DNA of 64,000 bases from Hymenolepis diminuta. Lineage: Eukaryota; Platyhelminthes; Cestoda; Cyclophyllidea; Hymenolepididae. The stretch's first letter is position 1; the number at the start of each line of letters is the position of its first letter. The position numbers and the translations under genes were made by a program. The stretch covers positions 405,256 through 469,255 of the forward strand of contig CAADRB010000036.1 of the NCBI GenBank assembly GCA_900708905.1, given 5' to 3'. This document shows, one piece after another, positions 24,508 through 36,800 of the stretch. The notes beneath the pieces are model-generated. The model saw only the letters and a list, made by a program, of their open reading frames with translations, had not been told where the DNA came from and did not search any database.

Positions 24508-25021
24508 CTCTATGCATTTCCAGAAAAACTTTTTATTAGCATTCTCTATGATAATACCTCGATTTTTCGTTGACGAAGCTCAAGTGAAGTCTTTTAAGTT
24601 CTAATGACGCGCAAACCCCATCTGCCTTGTCTAAACGCGTCCATCGATTTACCCCTTTCTATGACCGTCCCGTTTCATTCATAAGTACACCTCTATCCAC
24701 ATTTTCGCGCGCCCTTACCCAAGTGACTCACATAAAGCTGTCTTTGTTTTCCACTCGAAAGAGAACGCACGCTTGTCAGTTATCGACTCCTACGCTTCCT
24801 GTTCATCTGCTCTCTTCCTCAGCGCGCTCCTCCCCTCTTTCTCTCTCTCTCTCTCTCACTCGTTTCAAACTCATTGCGGCTTCCTTGAATACATTTTGGC
24901 TTAATCAACTCTTGGTGTTCAGTTCCACGTTTGTTGTTAGCTCTTCGTCAACCAGCTACGAATTGGTGACTGTTATTACTGTTGTAATGTGTTAGCCCTG
25001 AATCGTTAGTTGTTATCCTAA
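24508..25021 (+). repeat. 514 bp repeat, copy A (LTR-like)
   Basis: This block is almost identical to the reverse complement of 33305-33818: same length and, by eye, about 99% identical. The 122-codon open frame inside each copy differs at a single residue. It starts CTCTATGCATTTCC and ends GTTGTTATCCTAA. It is GC-richer than its surroundings, with CpGs and a CT-repeat tract near 24838-24857. Downstream (25022-25270) is a leader-like stretch ending in a short ATG frame. A long terminal repeat of a retroelement is the favoured reading, but no TG...CA ends or target-site duplication were found. Confidence 0.75.
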
Positions 25022-25270
25022 GTAGAACAAAGGTGATAGTGAGAAAGGGATTGGTGGGTTCGAGTAAATATAAGAAGCGCTCCTCCGGTCAAGTGGTCAC
25101 AGATATTTACGATTCGTTGAATTTCCATTGGAGTCGTCACAGTTGATTGCCGTTGGATTGTGGTTCCCAGACGAGAGCAGACAGGTTTTTACGTTAAGTG
25201 ATCAGGACGAAAATTTTAATTAAGGAAAAAATGGACCAGTTTGAACACCCTAGTTCACAGCAGAGCAAGT
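25022..25270 (+). mobile_element. Possible retroelement leader after copy A
   Basis: This GC-richer sequence follows only copy A and not copies B or C. It ends with an ATG frame that stops after ten codons (at about 25231-25263). It may be the 5' untranslated region of the parent element whose LTR is copy A. No gag, reverse transcriptase or integrase sequence follows. Confidence 0.25.
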
Positions 25271-27486
25271 AAAGCATCAGAACGAAATAGTAGGACCTTT
25301 GGATATTGTAAGAGTTAATGTGAAAACCCCGCCTGTTTTTTTAATTTATTATATAATTTGTATTTAAATAGTTAGACTGTGTCATTAATGCAATTGCAAC
25401 TGTTATAGATAGGCTAATAAGGTTTAATACCATGAGCATTACAGAGCCTAATTCAGAAAATCTATAACAGAAACCATATAAATTTGAAAGAAAGTTTCAT
25501 TCGAATTAATCTGGTCAAATTATACACAGTCATTTTTGAATCAATCGGTTCAGTTTCTTGCGTTATGGTAGCTTACCGTTCTAGTTGTTGTCAAAAGAAA
25601 TTATTTTTTTAAGACCAAAAAATCGGTATACATTTAAAGTTCGTCCCTTAGTTGACAAGACCACCTGATGTACTATTTTCCTATTTCCTTTATTTCCATT
25701 GAAAAAATAGCTTAGTTCCAAATGCTATGAAATTCCGCATTTTATTTGTCAATTCTCTTTAACCAAAACGAATGAAATTTTCTTTTATAAATAGGTGAAT
25801 TTTTGTTAATTTGTCAAAATATGAAATTTCGTTGAAAAGTTTCATTTCTCTAAGTACGGAGATAGAAACACAATAGCACAATAAAGATTGTTTCCCTAAA
25901 ATGGATTTTCATTTAAGATAAAGCTGAGCTGTTGAAGTTCTTAATGGAATATAAGAACAATCGTCGGTACTGAAATCTCCAATCCTTGAAAAAAGGAGAT
26001 TTAAGTAGCCATATACCTTACTGCTATTCACAATTATGAAAACGGTTAGAGGTTAGCTAGTCAAGGTAGAGCTATTTTTGACTATTTAGAGGTTGAAAGA
26101 GATGTTGGAGGCGACAATTTGAAAAGGTAGAAAACAATGTATTGATTTCTACCCGAAGCTATTGGTTTACGAAAATCTTTACTATAGGAACTGAACAGAA
26201 AGAGGAAAAAAGGAGGGAGTTTATTAACAGAAGTCTCGAAGGGGAGGGCAGAGCATAACGAGCAAAATGGTCACCTGGTGGTGGTTGTTGTAGACTCGAA
26301 ATGGCGGTAATGTAGTATGGCGATCGTGTCTTTATCCACAGATAGAGTATATGAGCATCTAGTGTTAGCATACACAGTTGGATGAATCTCAGAATAGTCC
26401 TCATGGAAACCGTTATTATGGAATCACAGAATTGCTCCAGCCCTCAAAATGTAAATAAATCACCTGGAGGAACAGGATATTCCTGCAGAGGAGCTCGGGA
26501 TTACATCAATGAATACAACCCTTCAAGTTTTTATATCTGTCAAGTTATCTCAATTTTCACTGCCTGGATTAATCGATTTTTGGAAAAACAATCTGAAAAA
26601 AGGTGGAATTTATTTATTACTACGATCTGAAATATATAAAGAAATTTTGAGGAAATAGCAAATAGAACGTCATGCAGAAAGGTTCAAATGGGATAAATTT
26701 TTATAAAACTGCTACCTTTACATTAACAACAGACGGGATATTAATTGTGTACATAAATGTGCTCTTTAACCCATATTCGATCAAGATACTATGTAGGATA
26801 ATGTTGCCAATTAAAGACTGGAACTGTGATTCATTTTGCATAATTAAGCCGCTCTTTCTTAGAAATGCCTTGGAAAAGAGTTCTTGTTAAACTTAGATTT
26901 TATTAGAACAATACGGTCGAATAATTCATATGTTTAAATAGAGAGAAGATAAATTTGATATTTTAAATAATTTTTATATAGCGTGGTCGGAGTTAAAAGC
27001 TCCAAAGCACGTTAAAGGGGTACGTTTCTGAATATATATCTTGGGAAGAAAAACAGCGTAATGGAAACTACCCGATGAGAAATCCATATTTTATCAACTT
27101 TATCTTTAAAAGTTTTAACGAGCACGATTAGTCATTCATGACCTCTGACTTGATAGACGTGCACATCGATCACTAGGTTGGGCACTTACGTGTTCTCTTC
27201 AGTGAACTACACATATATCCTCTTAATCTTACATCTGACATGGATTAAATTTATGACTTGCATTACACTTAATAGTTCATTCTACGGGAGTATGGGAAAT
27301 ATCATCTGAATGAATTCTAAGTTCATGCCAAATTTATTATCCAACAACATATCTTACATTTATTTTGTGTATTTGTGTATTTTCAAGTACTTAGGGAAAC
27401 TTCCAAATCACATTTTGAAAAGAGGAACAACAACGTGGAGCTTTTCTGGATTCTAAGAAGTCTTCCATTCTCTTCATTAGACTATA

Positions 27487-27600
27487 GTAACTAATGCGGT
27501 GGGCCATTCAACTCAGTTTGTAACGATTAGTATCGGACATGTGATCTCTGGCTTTGTAGGCGAGCGCATTAACCGCTGTGTCACCGGTATACTAAGAACA
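27487..27600 (-). mobile_element. tRNA-derived SINE fragment
   Basis: On the minus strand TGACACAGCGGTTAATGCGC (about 27562-27585) resembles a pol III A box with D-arm. It is followed about 30 bases later by a degraded B box (TGTCCGATAC). The tail contains GAGTTGAATGGCCCACCGC. It matches the other two fragments at the tRNA-like part. Confidence 0.5.
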
Positions 27601-28754
27601 AATTCTAATATTTTTTTCTCAAGCATTAGACTACTGTGGTCAGGTTTACTTTTGAACTTTGCTTGAAGATTGAAAAATCAGCATGATTTCCTTGCAGTCG
27701 TAATGGTATGGCATATCACTAAATCCACTTTTGGCAAATCAACGGTTAAAGTTGTGGGATTGTACTCATAGATATGCACTTCATAAATGACATGTCTATA
27801 AATAAGAGGCAAAACCGTACAAAATAGGCGTACCGAAATGGCTTTCTCCTCGAGAACTTTCAGAATGCTAATGTGCACAAAATTAGTTTTGAAAAACATA
27901 GTTTTGCAACGAGGATTAAATTCTTCTTTATTGATAAAAACCTATCCTTTTTTCATTGGAAAATTATCTGGAATTTCCATTATGCAAAGACGAAGTCCTT
28001 ATATTAATAGGGAATGGAAGAAAGACGCCACAGTTCACGATCCAAAACTGAATAAAGCCTTTTCAATATTTTTGCAAGCATAACAATTGAAATAAATCCT
28101 GAGTCAACAAAATTCTCCTACTCTTATGAAAAGCGAAAATACAATGCAAAGGGGGTTCAGCTCCAATCTAATGTTTGCCTCAATTTTCCGATTCATAAAG
28201 GAAGAACTGAAGAAATGGAGTCGACAATTCAAATAGTTTTTAAGCTGGTAACCAATAACACTAAAACGTAAATTGTCTTCCTGCTTTGAGGCGAGGAAAT
28301 TCACACTCAGCGAGTTGTTAGCTTTTCGAATTAGTTTCAATTCTGTTCAATAATAGAACTCGTTTTCCCTCCATAAATTTCAAAATACCATAATATCTTC
28401 TCTACTTAATTAATGGTAGTTTATAAAATTGGGCTTCTATACCAGTGAAAAGATTATTTTAACAAAATTGTCTTCCTATGGAATACGTCTAAAGACTCTC
28501 TGTTGCTTAAAGCCGATCTTTCTGAGCAAATGGCGAGGATATTTTTACAAAGAAACAATACACCTCTTTTTGAATCTGTAAGAAAAATAACTCTCTATCT
28601 TAAGTTAATCTTATTAAAATTTAAGTCCACTGAGGTACCAGAGTATTGGAAGAAATCGGGAAATGCAGGAATAGCATTTACTGCCTTCATGTGTACCCAC
28701 AATAAGCAATTTTTTCCCAAATAGGAGGATAATAGGGAAAGCACTTTAATGATA

Positions 28755-28960
28755 ACGTTGGTCACCGTGCACGTCTATTACGTCAGAGGTCACGGGTTCG
28801 ATTCCTACCGGTGCATACTCGGCGAGTGGAATGACTAATATTGGAGGTGGCAGAATTTGGGTCCTCCACCAAGAAGGCTCTTTGATGTCACTCTCTACCC
28901 AAGACGAGAGTTGGAAAAAGCCTTCTAATTGGGTTTGAGGATTATTGTTATTAGTAGCAA
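28755..28960 (+). mobile_element. tRNA-derived SINE with intact B box
   Basis: GGTTCGATTCC at 28795-28805 is a perfect pol III B box. The bases before it (GTCAGAGGTCACG) match the other fragments, while the A-box half is degraded. The tail (GAGTGGAATGACTAATATTGG and onward, to about 28960) is not tRNA-like, so this is a SINE and not a tRNA gene. Confidence 0.6.
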
Positions 28961-31639
28961 AATGTCTTCGTCAAAGTTGAGGATCCATTTAAGGACAACC
29001 TATAAAGGTATCTAGTGTCTGTGTATTTTATTTGAGCTCTAGACTCACGCCTGCTCCTACGGTAAGGACGAGGTCAAGGTACTTGTCAAAAAATCTCCAC
29101 TCTTTACAGACCCAAATTGAAAAGAAATGCTTCGAAAATCTATCCTTCAGAGACTATCTTGCTACGGTTGAATCAACCTGTTACTACTTTACCAACAGCC
29201 TCAGCTCTGTCAACATTGGATATGAAGAGATTGCTTTGAATGAGTTTTTGAACTCGCTAAATGGCGATATGAAACATAGAAATCGGGAAGGTGTCTAATG
29301 TTAATTTTCAACGAAGGAACTGGGAGAAGAACACTGGCCTACGCTCACTGGTGCAAATCGATAAATGTATTTGGTGAACGGTACTTATTAAGAATTTCGA
29401 ATTAGTCACACGAGGGTGGATAAGCAACAAATGAGAAGACCTGATGGTACAAACTTGACTAAAACTGATGAAAAATATTAGGCAGAATAACCAGAGAACT
29501 GTAGACCTACTGCACTTTTCTTACACTTTCAGCTGTAACATTAACTCATTTAAGATCTGAAAACCTCATGTGAATATTATTTTATTTAAAACACGTGTTT
29601 TAAAAGTTTTTAAAATAGTTTTGGTTATCTAATCACTCCTAATATGAGAGAATATGTTTGTGTATTTTGACTTACCATATCCGATTCAAGTTAATTAGGT
29701 CAAGGGCATTCTAAGCATATCATGTTTTTGGAATGAAAAGATTTATTTTCTTTTCCTTTCGTGACCTGGCAAAAGTAGAAGTGTTCATTCATGTTAGTTA
29801 ACAGCTTCTTTTGTCAGATATATGATTTTCGAAAAAGACGCCTTCACACAACAAGAATTTGAACAGAGGGTTTAGATCAATTGAAGATTATCTTGGTTAT
29901 CAACTTTTCGACTTATTGACTGCCGAAGAATTCATTTTTTTCTGCATTGGCAAAATTTCTATTAGCAATAGAAGGTAATAGAAGTTGATATTTGAAAGAA
30001 AATCTGCCATAATACTTTTGACAAGTGAGATTGCAGAGAAATAATGAGATCTTAGAAGGCATTTGACAAGGGGGAAGGAATTGGTTGGTTGAGAGTAAGA
30101 TACCAATTCTCCTGCTGTTTCATTCTATACTCTAATTTTCATTTTATGAATATAGAACATTTTTCAGTTACCTAAGGACGGTTAATGGTAATAATTAAAA
30201 TCATATGTTTAATAAGTATGTGTTTTTTAAAGCTTAACTTTTTACCTTCTATTACAAGGACGTGTAAAATAACTAAAAAGTTTTTGAAATAAAATTAAAA
30301 ATGACTTCAAGCAAATGATTTTGCTTAATTTTATTCATATGAGTAAGTAAACATCCTACTATGCATTCCTTCCGTTTAAAATAAGTTATTCAGCAAGGGA
30401 AAAATTTAGTAACAGTTCGCTCTGTAACCTATGGTAGATTTAAGGATGATCGACGTAAACTAAAGTGCGAGGCCTAACTCCTCCATGCTGTTTGTTAAGG
30501 TTTTGCTCTGAGCATGAAAGGGAAATGTACTTTTAAAGAGCAAGGTATATTTTGTTAAAGGTAATTGGAAATGTAAGGAAACTGGAAAAGGGTTACTGTG
30601 TGAGGCCAGGTATTTGTTGAGAACTGTCGAATCAGGTCCGGCCTATTCTACTCAGCCTGCGACAAGGACACTGTTAAGGCACTTGCCAATGTGGTTTTTA
30701 ATGTCGGCTTTAACTGAACCACTTGAAACGTCTTACCGCTAATATCAACATACAGAATTTATCTTTTTCTTGATAATAAATGATCTCGAATTTGTGTTCA
30801 TATTCTTTCCTGAAAATGATTTAACCGGATATTTAAAAATTTCTTAAGGTATGAGACGTATGAATTTAATGATATAATGGTAGTAAAGAGAAAAGGATGA
30901 ATCGAAATTGATGTGAAGTACACAAGAATCACACAGGAGAAATACTCCAAGTCATTTATGTCGCTGGAACAAACCGGTGGTAAGCCAGTCCAATTTATTG
31001 ATAAACACATCAAATCGATGCTTACAAGTCTCTTCATGAGACCTCAGTCATGTCTAATCTCCATGTGCTGACTAACATCCTGGCGGATTTCTGAATGTAC
31101 GCCCGGACCGACTGTGGGAGAACGCTATTAACAAAGTCTTATCTTTTCGGATTCTCAATTCTTTTTCACCATTCGCTATCGGCGTTGATTTTTCACTTGG
31201 TTAAGCGTATAAAATGTTGTTGAGGAAATATTTGTGTAAAATACATTAGCTTTTGATTTTTCAGGCCATTCTAATCAAATTGTTTGATATCCTTGCATGA
31301 CGTCTGAAGCAGATCGGAAAAAGTATGAGTCATTGGCAGTATTAAATTCAAGATGGTCCATTGCTGTGTGAATAAGTTCTTTTTTAATAAAAAGTAGACA
31401 AGTTGCTTCCAAATTTATTTTATCTAACAAAAAGAAGTACTCAACTACGTTAAGGCTATATTTCACTGCAATAGGATCAAACTTTAAAATATACCCGAAA
31501 AAACTTTCTATGGAACGGATGGCACTACATCGATTTAAATATCAAATAGGAGAATTGTTCACAGTACTTTGATTTGGGTAGTGGGAAGGTAATCTGAAGC
31601 CGATCTACCGAAAAACTCATGTTCTATCACTTCACTTGT

Positions 31640-31765
31640 TAACCGGAGTTAGCCAGGGTCTTTGGTCACCTACAAGATTACAGGGTGTGCACCGACGGAC
31701 ATTGATCTCGTGAACTCTGTCTCCACAGAGGAGCATGTTAATCACTACGTCACTTGCGTACGCAT
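31640..31765 (-). mobile_element. tRNA-derived SINE fragment
   Basis: On the minus strand TGACGTAGTGATTAACATGC (about 31733-31752) matches the A-box/D-arm of the fragment at 27487. It is followed by GACAGAGTTCACGAGATCAA, and then a short region resembling the CCGGTGC end of the 28755 copy. Confidence 0.5.
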
Positions 31766-32400
31766 AGTTATCGAAAGTATGATTTAGTTTCAATGATTAT
31801 CTGATCGCTTTTGCCCTGCCTGAGGGAAAGGCGCTACAGAAAGAAATTAAAAAATTGAAATCTTGCTCTTGGCAACAAGGGTTAGTTATGATCTGAAAGT
31901 AATTTGGTATCCCTTTATCCTTAAGTATTTGTTTTGGTTTGGGATACTGAGCATGTAATTAAAAATTCCTTTGAAGGTGAGGACTTGTTCGGATAACACT
32001 TGCTTGTTTACTAGAGATAAGGTTCATATTTTCAGAGTTCACAAAATGGTCGTAATTAATCTGAAGGAAAATTAGACGGATAACACTTTTACAATTTTAG
32101 AGTGGTTAACTTGTATAAGGTTTGATTTGCATGATAGTTATTTATCTTTTTATTAACTCTCAAAAGCTACTTCGCTGCATATTCTACTTTTGGATTTAAT
32201 AGCAATATGTTATTTATTTAGATAAATTGTTACTTTTAACTTCAAAATGTACTTTCACTTCTTCTGAAAGTGCAAATTTATTAGTTGCCTGAAGGTTTGA
32301 TCTAGTATTTTGGAAAGTAGCACATTTATTTGTGTTTGCTTTTCAATTGATTCCTGATTAAAATATAGAACATTAGCTTGATCTTTAGTTTAGTCTTGAC

Positions 32401-32960
32401 TCCCTATGCGTTTCCAAAATTTTTATTCAGGTCGTCACTAACCTCTGGGGTCTAATTATCTCGACCTCACAGTGACGGTTGAAGTGTTTGACTGTTGCCA
32501 AGCCCAGAGTGGTACTTGAGGCGCTTAATCTAGCGGTGACCTCAAATTTTCCTCAAAGTACCATGATGTGTCCTCAAGTGGCTCATTGTAATTTGCAAAA
32601 TAAGCCACTTAAGTGGTCCTTGGGTGGGAGTTTCTAGAGTTCAGTTTCCCCGATCAGTGATGTTCAGAACCTTCCATCTGTTCATGCTACTCCTTGCCTA
32701 TGAAACTATACAAAGTCCCTTTCATAAACACAAACACACGCAAACACACGTTTATCACTTATCTAATAGCACGACTCTCCTCTCTCACACTTCTCGGTTC
32801 TCCTCTACTCTCTCGTATTTTAACCGTATTTATACAATAGACTTTGACTGGCCCTCAACTCTTAGTGTTCTATTTGACTTAGGACTGTGGTTGTCTGCCG
32901 TTAGATGCTAACTATTAGTTTCAACTGTAATTTAGTGACTATCAGTTGTTGTTACCCTAA
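32401..32960 (+). repeat. Diverged copy C of the LTR-like repeat
   Basis: The start (CTATGCGTTTCC, then TTTTTATT) and end (GTTGTTACCCTAA) match copy A, and the middle shares the CTCTCTC and ACTCTTAGTGTTC tracts. Overall identity is low and the copy is about 560 bp, possibly with an insertion near 32480-32600. It lies 344 bp from copy B in opposite orientation. Confidence 0.5.
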
Positions 32961-33190
32961 TGAGTCTAACTCGCTTCTTAACTTCGCATACATCAGCCCA
33001 ACAGTGGTCTATTTGTTTGAAAGGATTTTTCGGTGATGCAAAGAAAAGAAGACAATTTATACTACCTTAATGAGCATAAGCCATAGTAGACCAAAGCTAT
33101 TTGCCTTAAAAATCTGTTCAAAATAAGTTACTTCCACTAGTAAGGTGTACATCAGTCGAATTGTAAAAGAATTTAGAGAAGAGAATATCT

Positions 33191-33209
33191 ATTATTATTA
33201 TTATTATTA
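33191..33209. repeat. (ATT)n microsatellite
   Basis: About six ATT units lie between repeat copies C and B. Confidence 0.85.
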
Positions 33210-33304
33210 AAAAATTACTGCATTTCGCTTTAATTTGCTAAAAATGACCCTTGAGATTTGACTAGGAAATTTCCTTTAAATAAAGTTCATTAGATATGGA
33301 GGGA

Positions 33305-33818
33305 TTAAGGTAACAACTAACGGTTCACAGCTAACAAATTACAACAGTAATAACAGTCACCAATTCGTAGCTGGTTGACGAAGAGCTAACAACAAACGTG
33401 GAACTGAACACCAAGAGTTGATTAAGCCAAAATGTATTCAAGGAAGCCGCAATGAGTTTGAAACGAGTGAGAGAGAGAGAGAGAGAAAGAGGGGAGGAGC
33501 GCGCTGAGGAAGAGAGCAGATGAACAGGAAGCGTAGGAGTCGATAACTGACAAGCGTGCGTTCTCTTTCGAGTGGAAAACAAAGACAGCTTTATGTGAGT
33601 CACTTGGGTAAGGGCGCGCGAAAATGTGGATAGAGGTGTACTTATGAATGAAACGGGACGGTCATAGAAAGGGGTAAATCGATGGACGCGTTTAGACAAG
33701 GCAGATGGGGTTTGCGCGTCATTAGAACTTAAAAGACTTCACTTGAGCTTCGTCAACGAAAAATCGAGGTATTATCATAGAGAATGCTAATAAAAAGTTT
33801 TTCTGGAAATGCATAGAG
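33305..33818 (-). repeat. 514 bp repeat, copy B (inverted relative to copy A)
   Basis: This is the reverse-complement partner of 24508-25021. The leader found after copy A is absent on this side, so it looks like a solo copy. The 122-codon frame inside is not treated as a gene because it is simply repeat sequence rich in Ser, Thr and Leu from CT tracts. Confidence 0.75.
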
Positions 33819-36800
33819 TCATCCTCTACCCTATTGACTCCCTACTCCACCTAAGCACACAATCAACCATACATTCCTCCACTCTCATACACACGGTCTC
33901 CTTTCCCCCCCTCCTCCCCTCATCTGATATCTGACCTTTCCCTTGTAAACTCTACTCATTAATATTTTGTGTAGTGATGATTGTAAGAAGTTGGAAGGGT
34001 GATAGCCCAACTAGACTCTGTAGTCGCTTAGATAACAGGCTGCCATATAAAACAGCCGTAAAAATGATACAAAAATGAGCTAACTAATACAGCTGAAAAG
34101 GAATATGGATTCGAAGGTCCAAGGATATTGTTTTTAATTCGGTTAATGCAGTTCTTTAGATATCCCAGTGATAAGTATAGAACATATTATTTAACATTTT
34201 ATCTATTTTTTTGCCATTTGGTCTTTGCAATACTTGGCTGAATGGCTTAAAACAAGCATAATCGAAGACTAACTTCTCAAAAGTGTGATTTCGGAATATC
34301 TTCCTTTTGCATGTCATCTATTATTTTCTATTTCCTCCATGTTTACTAAACTTTAAGTGAAGTATCAGATTTTAAAATTATTAAAGTTTGGCATCCGATA
34401 CGAATGGTTCACAATTTTCCTGAAGCTGTTATTTTTCATTATAGTTCTTTCATTGTTTAAAGACAATTACTCATTTTATTTAATAAAGTATTTTAAATCT
34501 CCTTTCAAAATTGCATAGACAGGATTTCTTGGCTATAAACTATTTAAGGTCTCTAGTTTTAGGCTTACTGATTACATCTATTTTATAAAGAGACAAAACG
34601 TTGCATTTTGAATTCGAAGATATCATATTAGGAAAATTTCTCTTCAGCAATATTAAAGTGACGCGTGATATTTGGTGGTGGTAATTTGCAAGGAGACTAG
34701 TTTAGGAGAAGTATTATTATTTGGTTGAAGTATCACACCTTATGCCGATATTTATATCGGTATATATTTTCATTATCGCACATTTCACAAACGACTTCAT
34801 TTAATAGCAGAAGATATTGTAAATCTGAAAATGTACAGAACTTTTTGCAATATTCACCCTTATCCAATGTGGATAAGATTTGCCTTTTACATAAATTGAA
34901 TTAGTTTAGGTATACTCAGTTAAATGATACCAAGAATACCATCCATGATAGTTGAGGTAACAATTCGCTCTTTATTAAAATTAAAATCTTTCGATTAATG
35001 CAGCTAATGACGTACATTTAAAATGGGATTCTACGTATATTGAAACTAATTTGAAAAAAATTTGTTTAAGACCGGATGAGAACATGTAGGAGATAAAAAA
35101 TAAACAACATTTTCAATACGTCTGCACAAATGGAGGTTATATAGCACACTTATCTGGCAAATGTATGATTGGTCACGTGTCTTTTGGCAATAATTCTTGT
35201 CTATTTGGACCCTGCCTAGGTAAATCTTTCGTATGTTTAATGCAAGTGGAAGCTCAAAATACATATTCTAGGCATAAAGCATTGTCATCACTTATAATCT
35301 CATGCGACTAACGAAGTGTAGCTAAATACTATAATAACGGTTGAAATTATAGTATAAAGTATAATATGAGGGGAGAAGGTTAAATTGGTTTGTCTAAATG
35401 ACAGAAATTATTAACTCAGCAATGTTCAGTTGTGTAGATGTATATCTTCTTACGACTGACGTCTTAAGTTCAAACCTCCCCAAAATGATGACAGTTGTGT
35501 TCATTTATTCTGGTTCCACTAGTTGTCAAGACGCTAACTACACCTGATACTTGTGACACAAGGGCTTGGAGACCACATATGAATGTCCTTTTATCATTCT
35601 GAGTGAACATATGTACCTATATTCTTGAGGACTGTTTTGGGAAATGTGGAGACGATTTTCAAAATTATTTTAGCTGGTTAGATTCCGATATATCAATGGC
35701 ACATAAATAATTGCATACGTCAACTATAACCTTATCACTTATAAGCCGCCATCTGAAAAAATTTTGTGCTATTATTATTGAGAAATGGGTTGTTTTGAAA
35801 TGGAGGACACTATGATTAAAATATTACATCCGTTTATACAGCAAAAATTTAACTTGATGGCAATCCATATTTTGAATATTGTCAAATACGTTAATAAACT
35901 GTTTTAACTTTGAAACCACGAATTTGAATCGTCACATAGGTATAGTTGGCGTTTTCAATCAAACTAGCACTACATATATAACTGACTTTACCATATAAAG
36001 AGGTGAAAGATGCATACCTTTTTCCAAGTCATTGAATTCAGTGATACAACTTTTCTCTAGATTTATTAGTACTTAAAACCTCCGGGGCAAGAAATTATGA
36101 ATGACAAAGAAGTACTTTGATTTATGATAAAGACGAATGTTTTACAATCAGAAAACGGTAGAAGAGCACTTAAAATGGAAAACGGTAAGAATTGAATAAA
36201 TGTAAAAGAAGATCGGAATATTAGAGAGATTTCCTTCGTTTGATTTCTAGATTTATTAAGTTGTCTATGTTTTACCGTATCGTATTTTGCTGTCACACGT
36301 TTCAAATTTAAATTTACGAACTCTGAGTTTCTGGACGACTTCATGTCCTTAGTATTTAGAAGTTTCAATTAATGGAATTGATAAGCCGATAATACTAGAT
36401 CGATAAACAATCTCGTCTAGCAAACGAAAGCAGGTATCAGCTAAGTTGCTTTCAACATAACAGAGCTAATCACAGGACTGATCGAAGATGTGTAATAAAT
36501 GATACGATCATAACACTTAGTTATTACTGGTCATCAAATGAGTTAGTGACCGGATCGAATGACATGAAAATCGAAATCGGCAAAATTTTTAGGACCTTAT
36601 TTCAAAATTATTTAAATATGGACTGCTCAATGGTTTAGATACTACATTAGATATCATGATGCAGGGCATTCAACTGCGCAGTTTAAGTTTGAATGTACTA
36701 ATGACACATTATCGGGGGTAATTAAGCGAACTATAATATATACGGAATTCACAATAGCAGCTTGCACATACATGATGATCAAGTAAAAATAACAGTCAAT

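Larger units (their letters stand above)
25271..32400. other. Intergenic with SINE fragments, no gene recognised
   Basis: Short open frames (for example 26382-26630, 27838-28083, 28503-28724, 29032-29298) lack recognisable domains and paired splice sites. Three tRNA-derived SINE-like fragments are listed separately. A GC-richer stretch at 30600-30720 is unassigned. Confidence 0.5.

Noticed and set aside
24627..24995. 122-codon open frame with an almost identical inverted partner at 33331-33699
   Set aside because: The frame lies inside the 514 bp repeat; its Ser/Thr/Leu richness comes from CT tracts, and it has no domain. The conservation reflects recent duplication and not coding selection.
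28755..28830. tRNA gene
   Set aside because: The B box is perfect but the A-box half and the acceptor stem do not fold, and a non-tRNA tail follows; it fits a SINE.
32624..32911. 95-codon frame
   Set aside because: It lies inside repeat copy C and is not protein-like.
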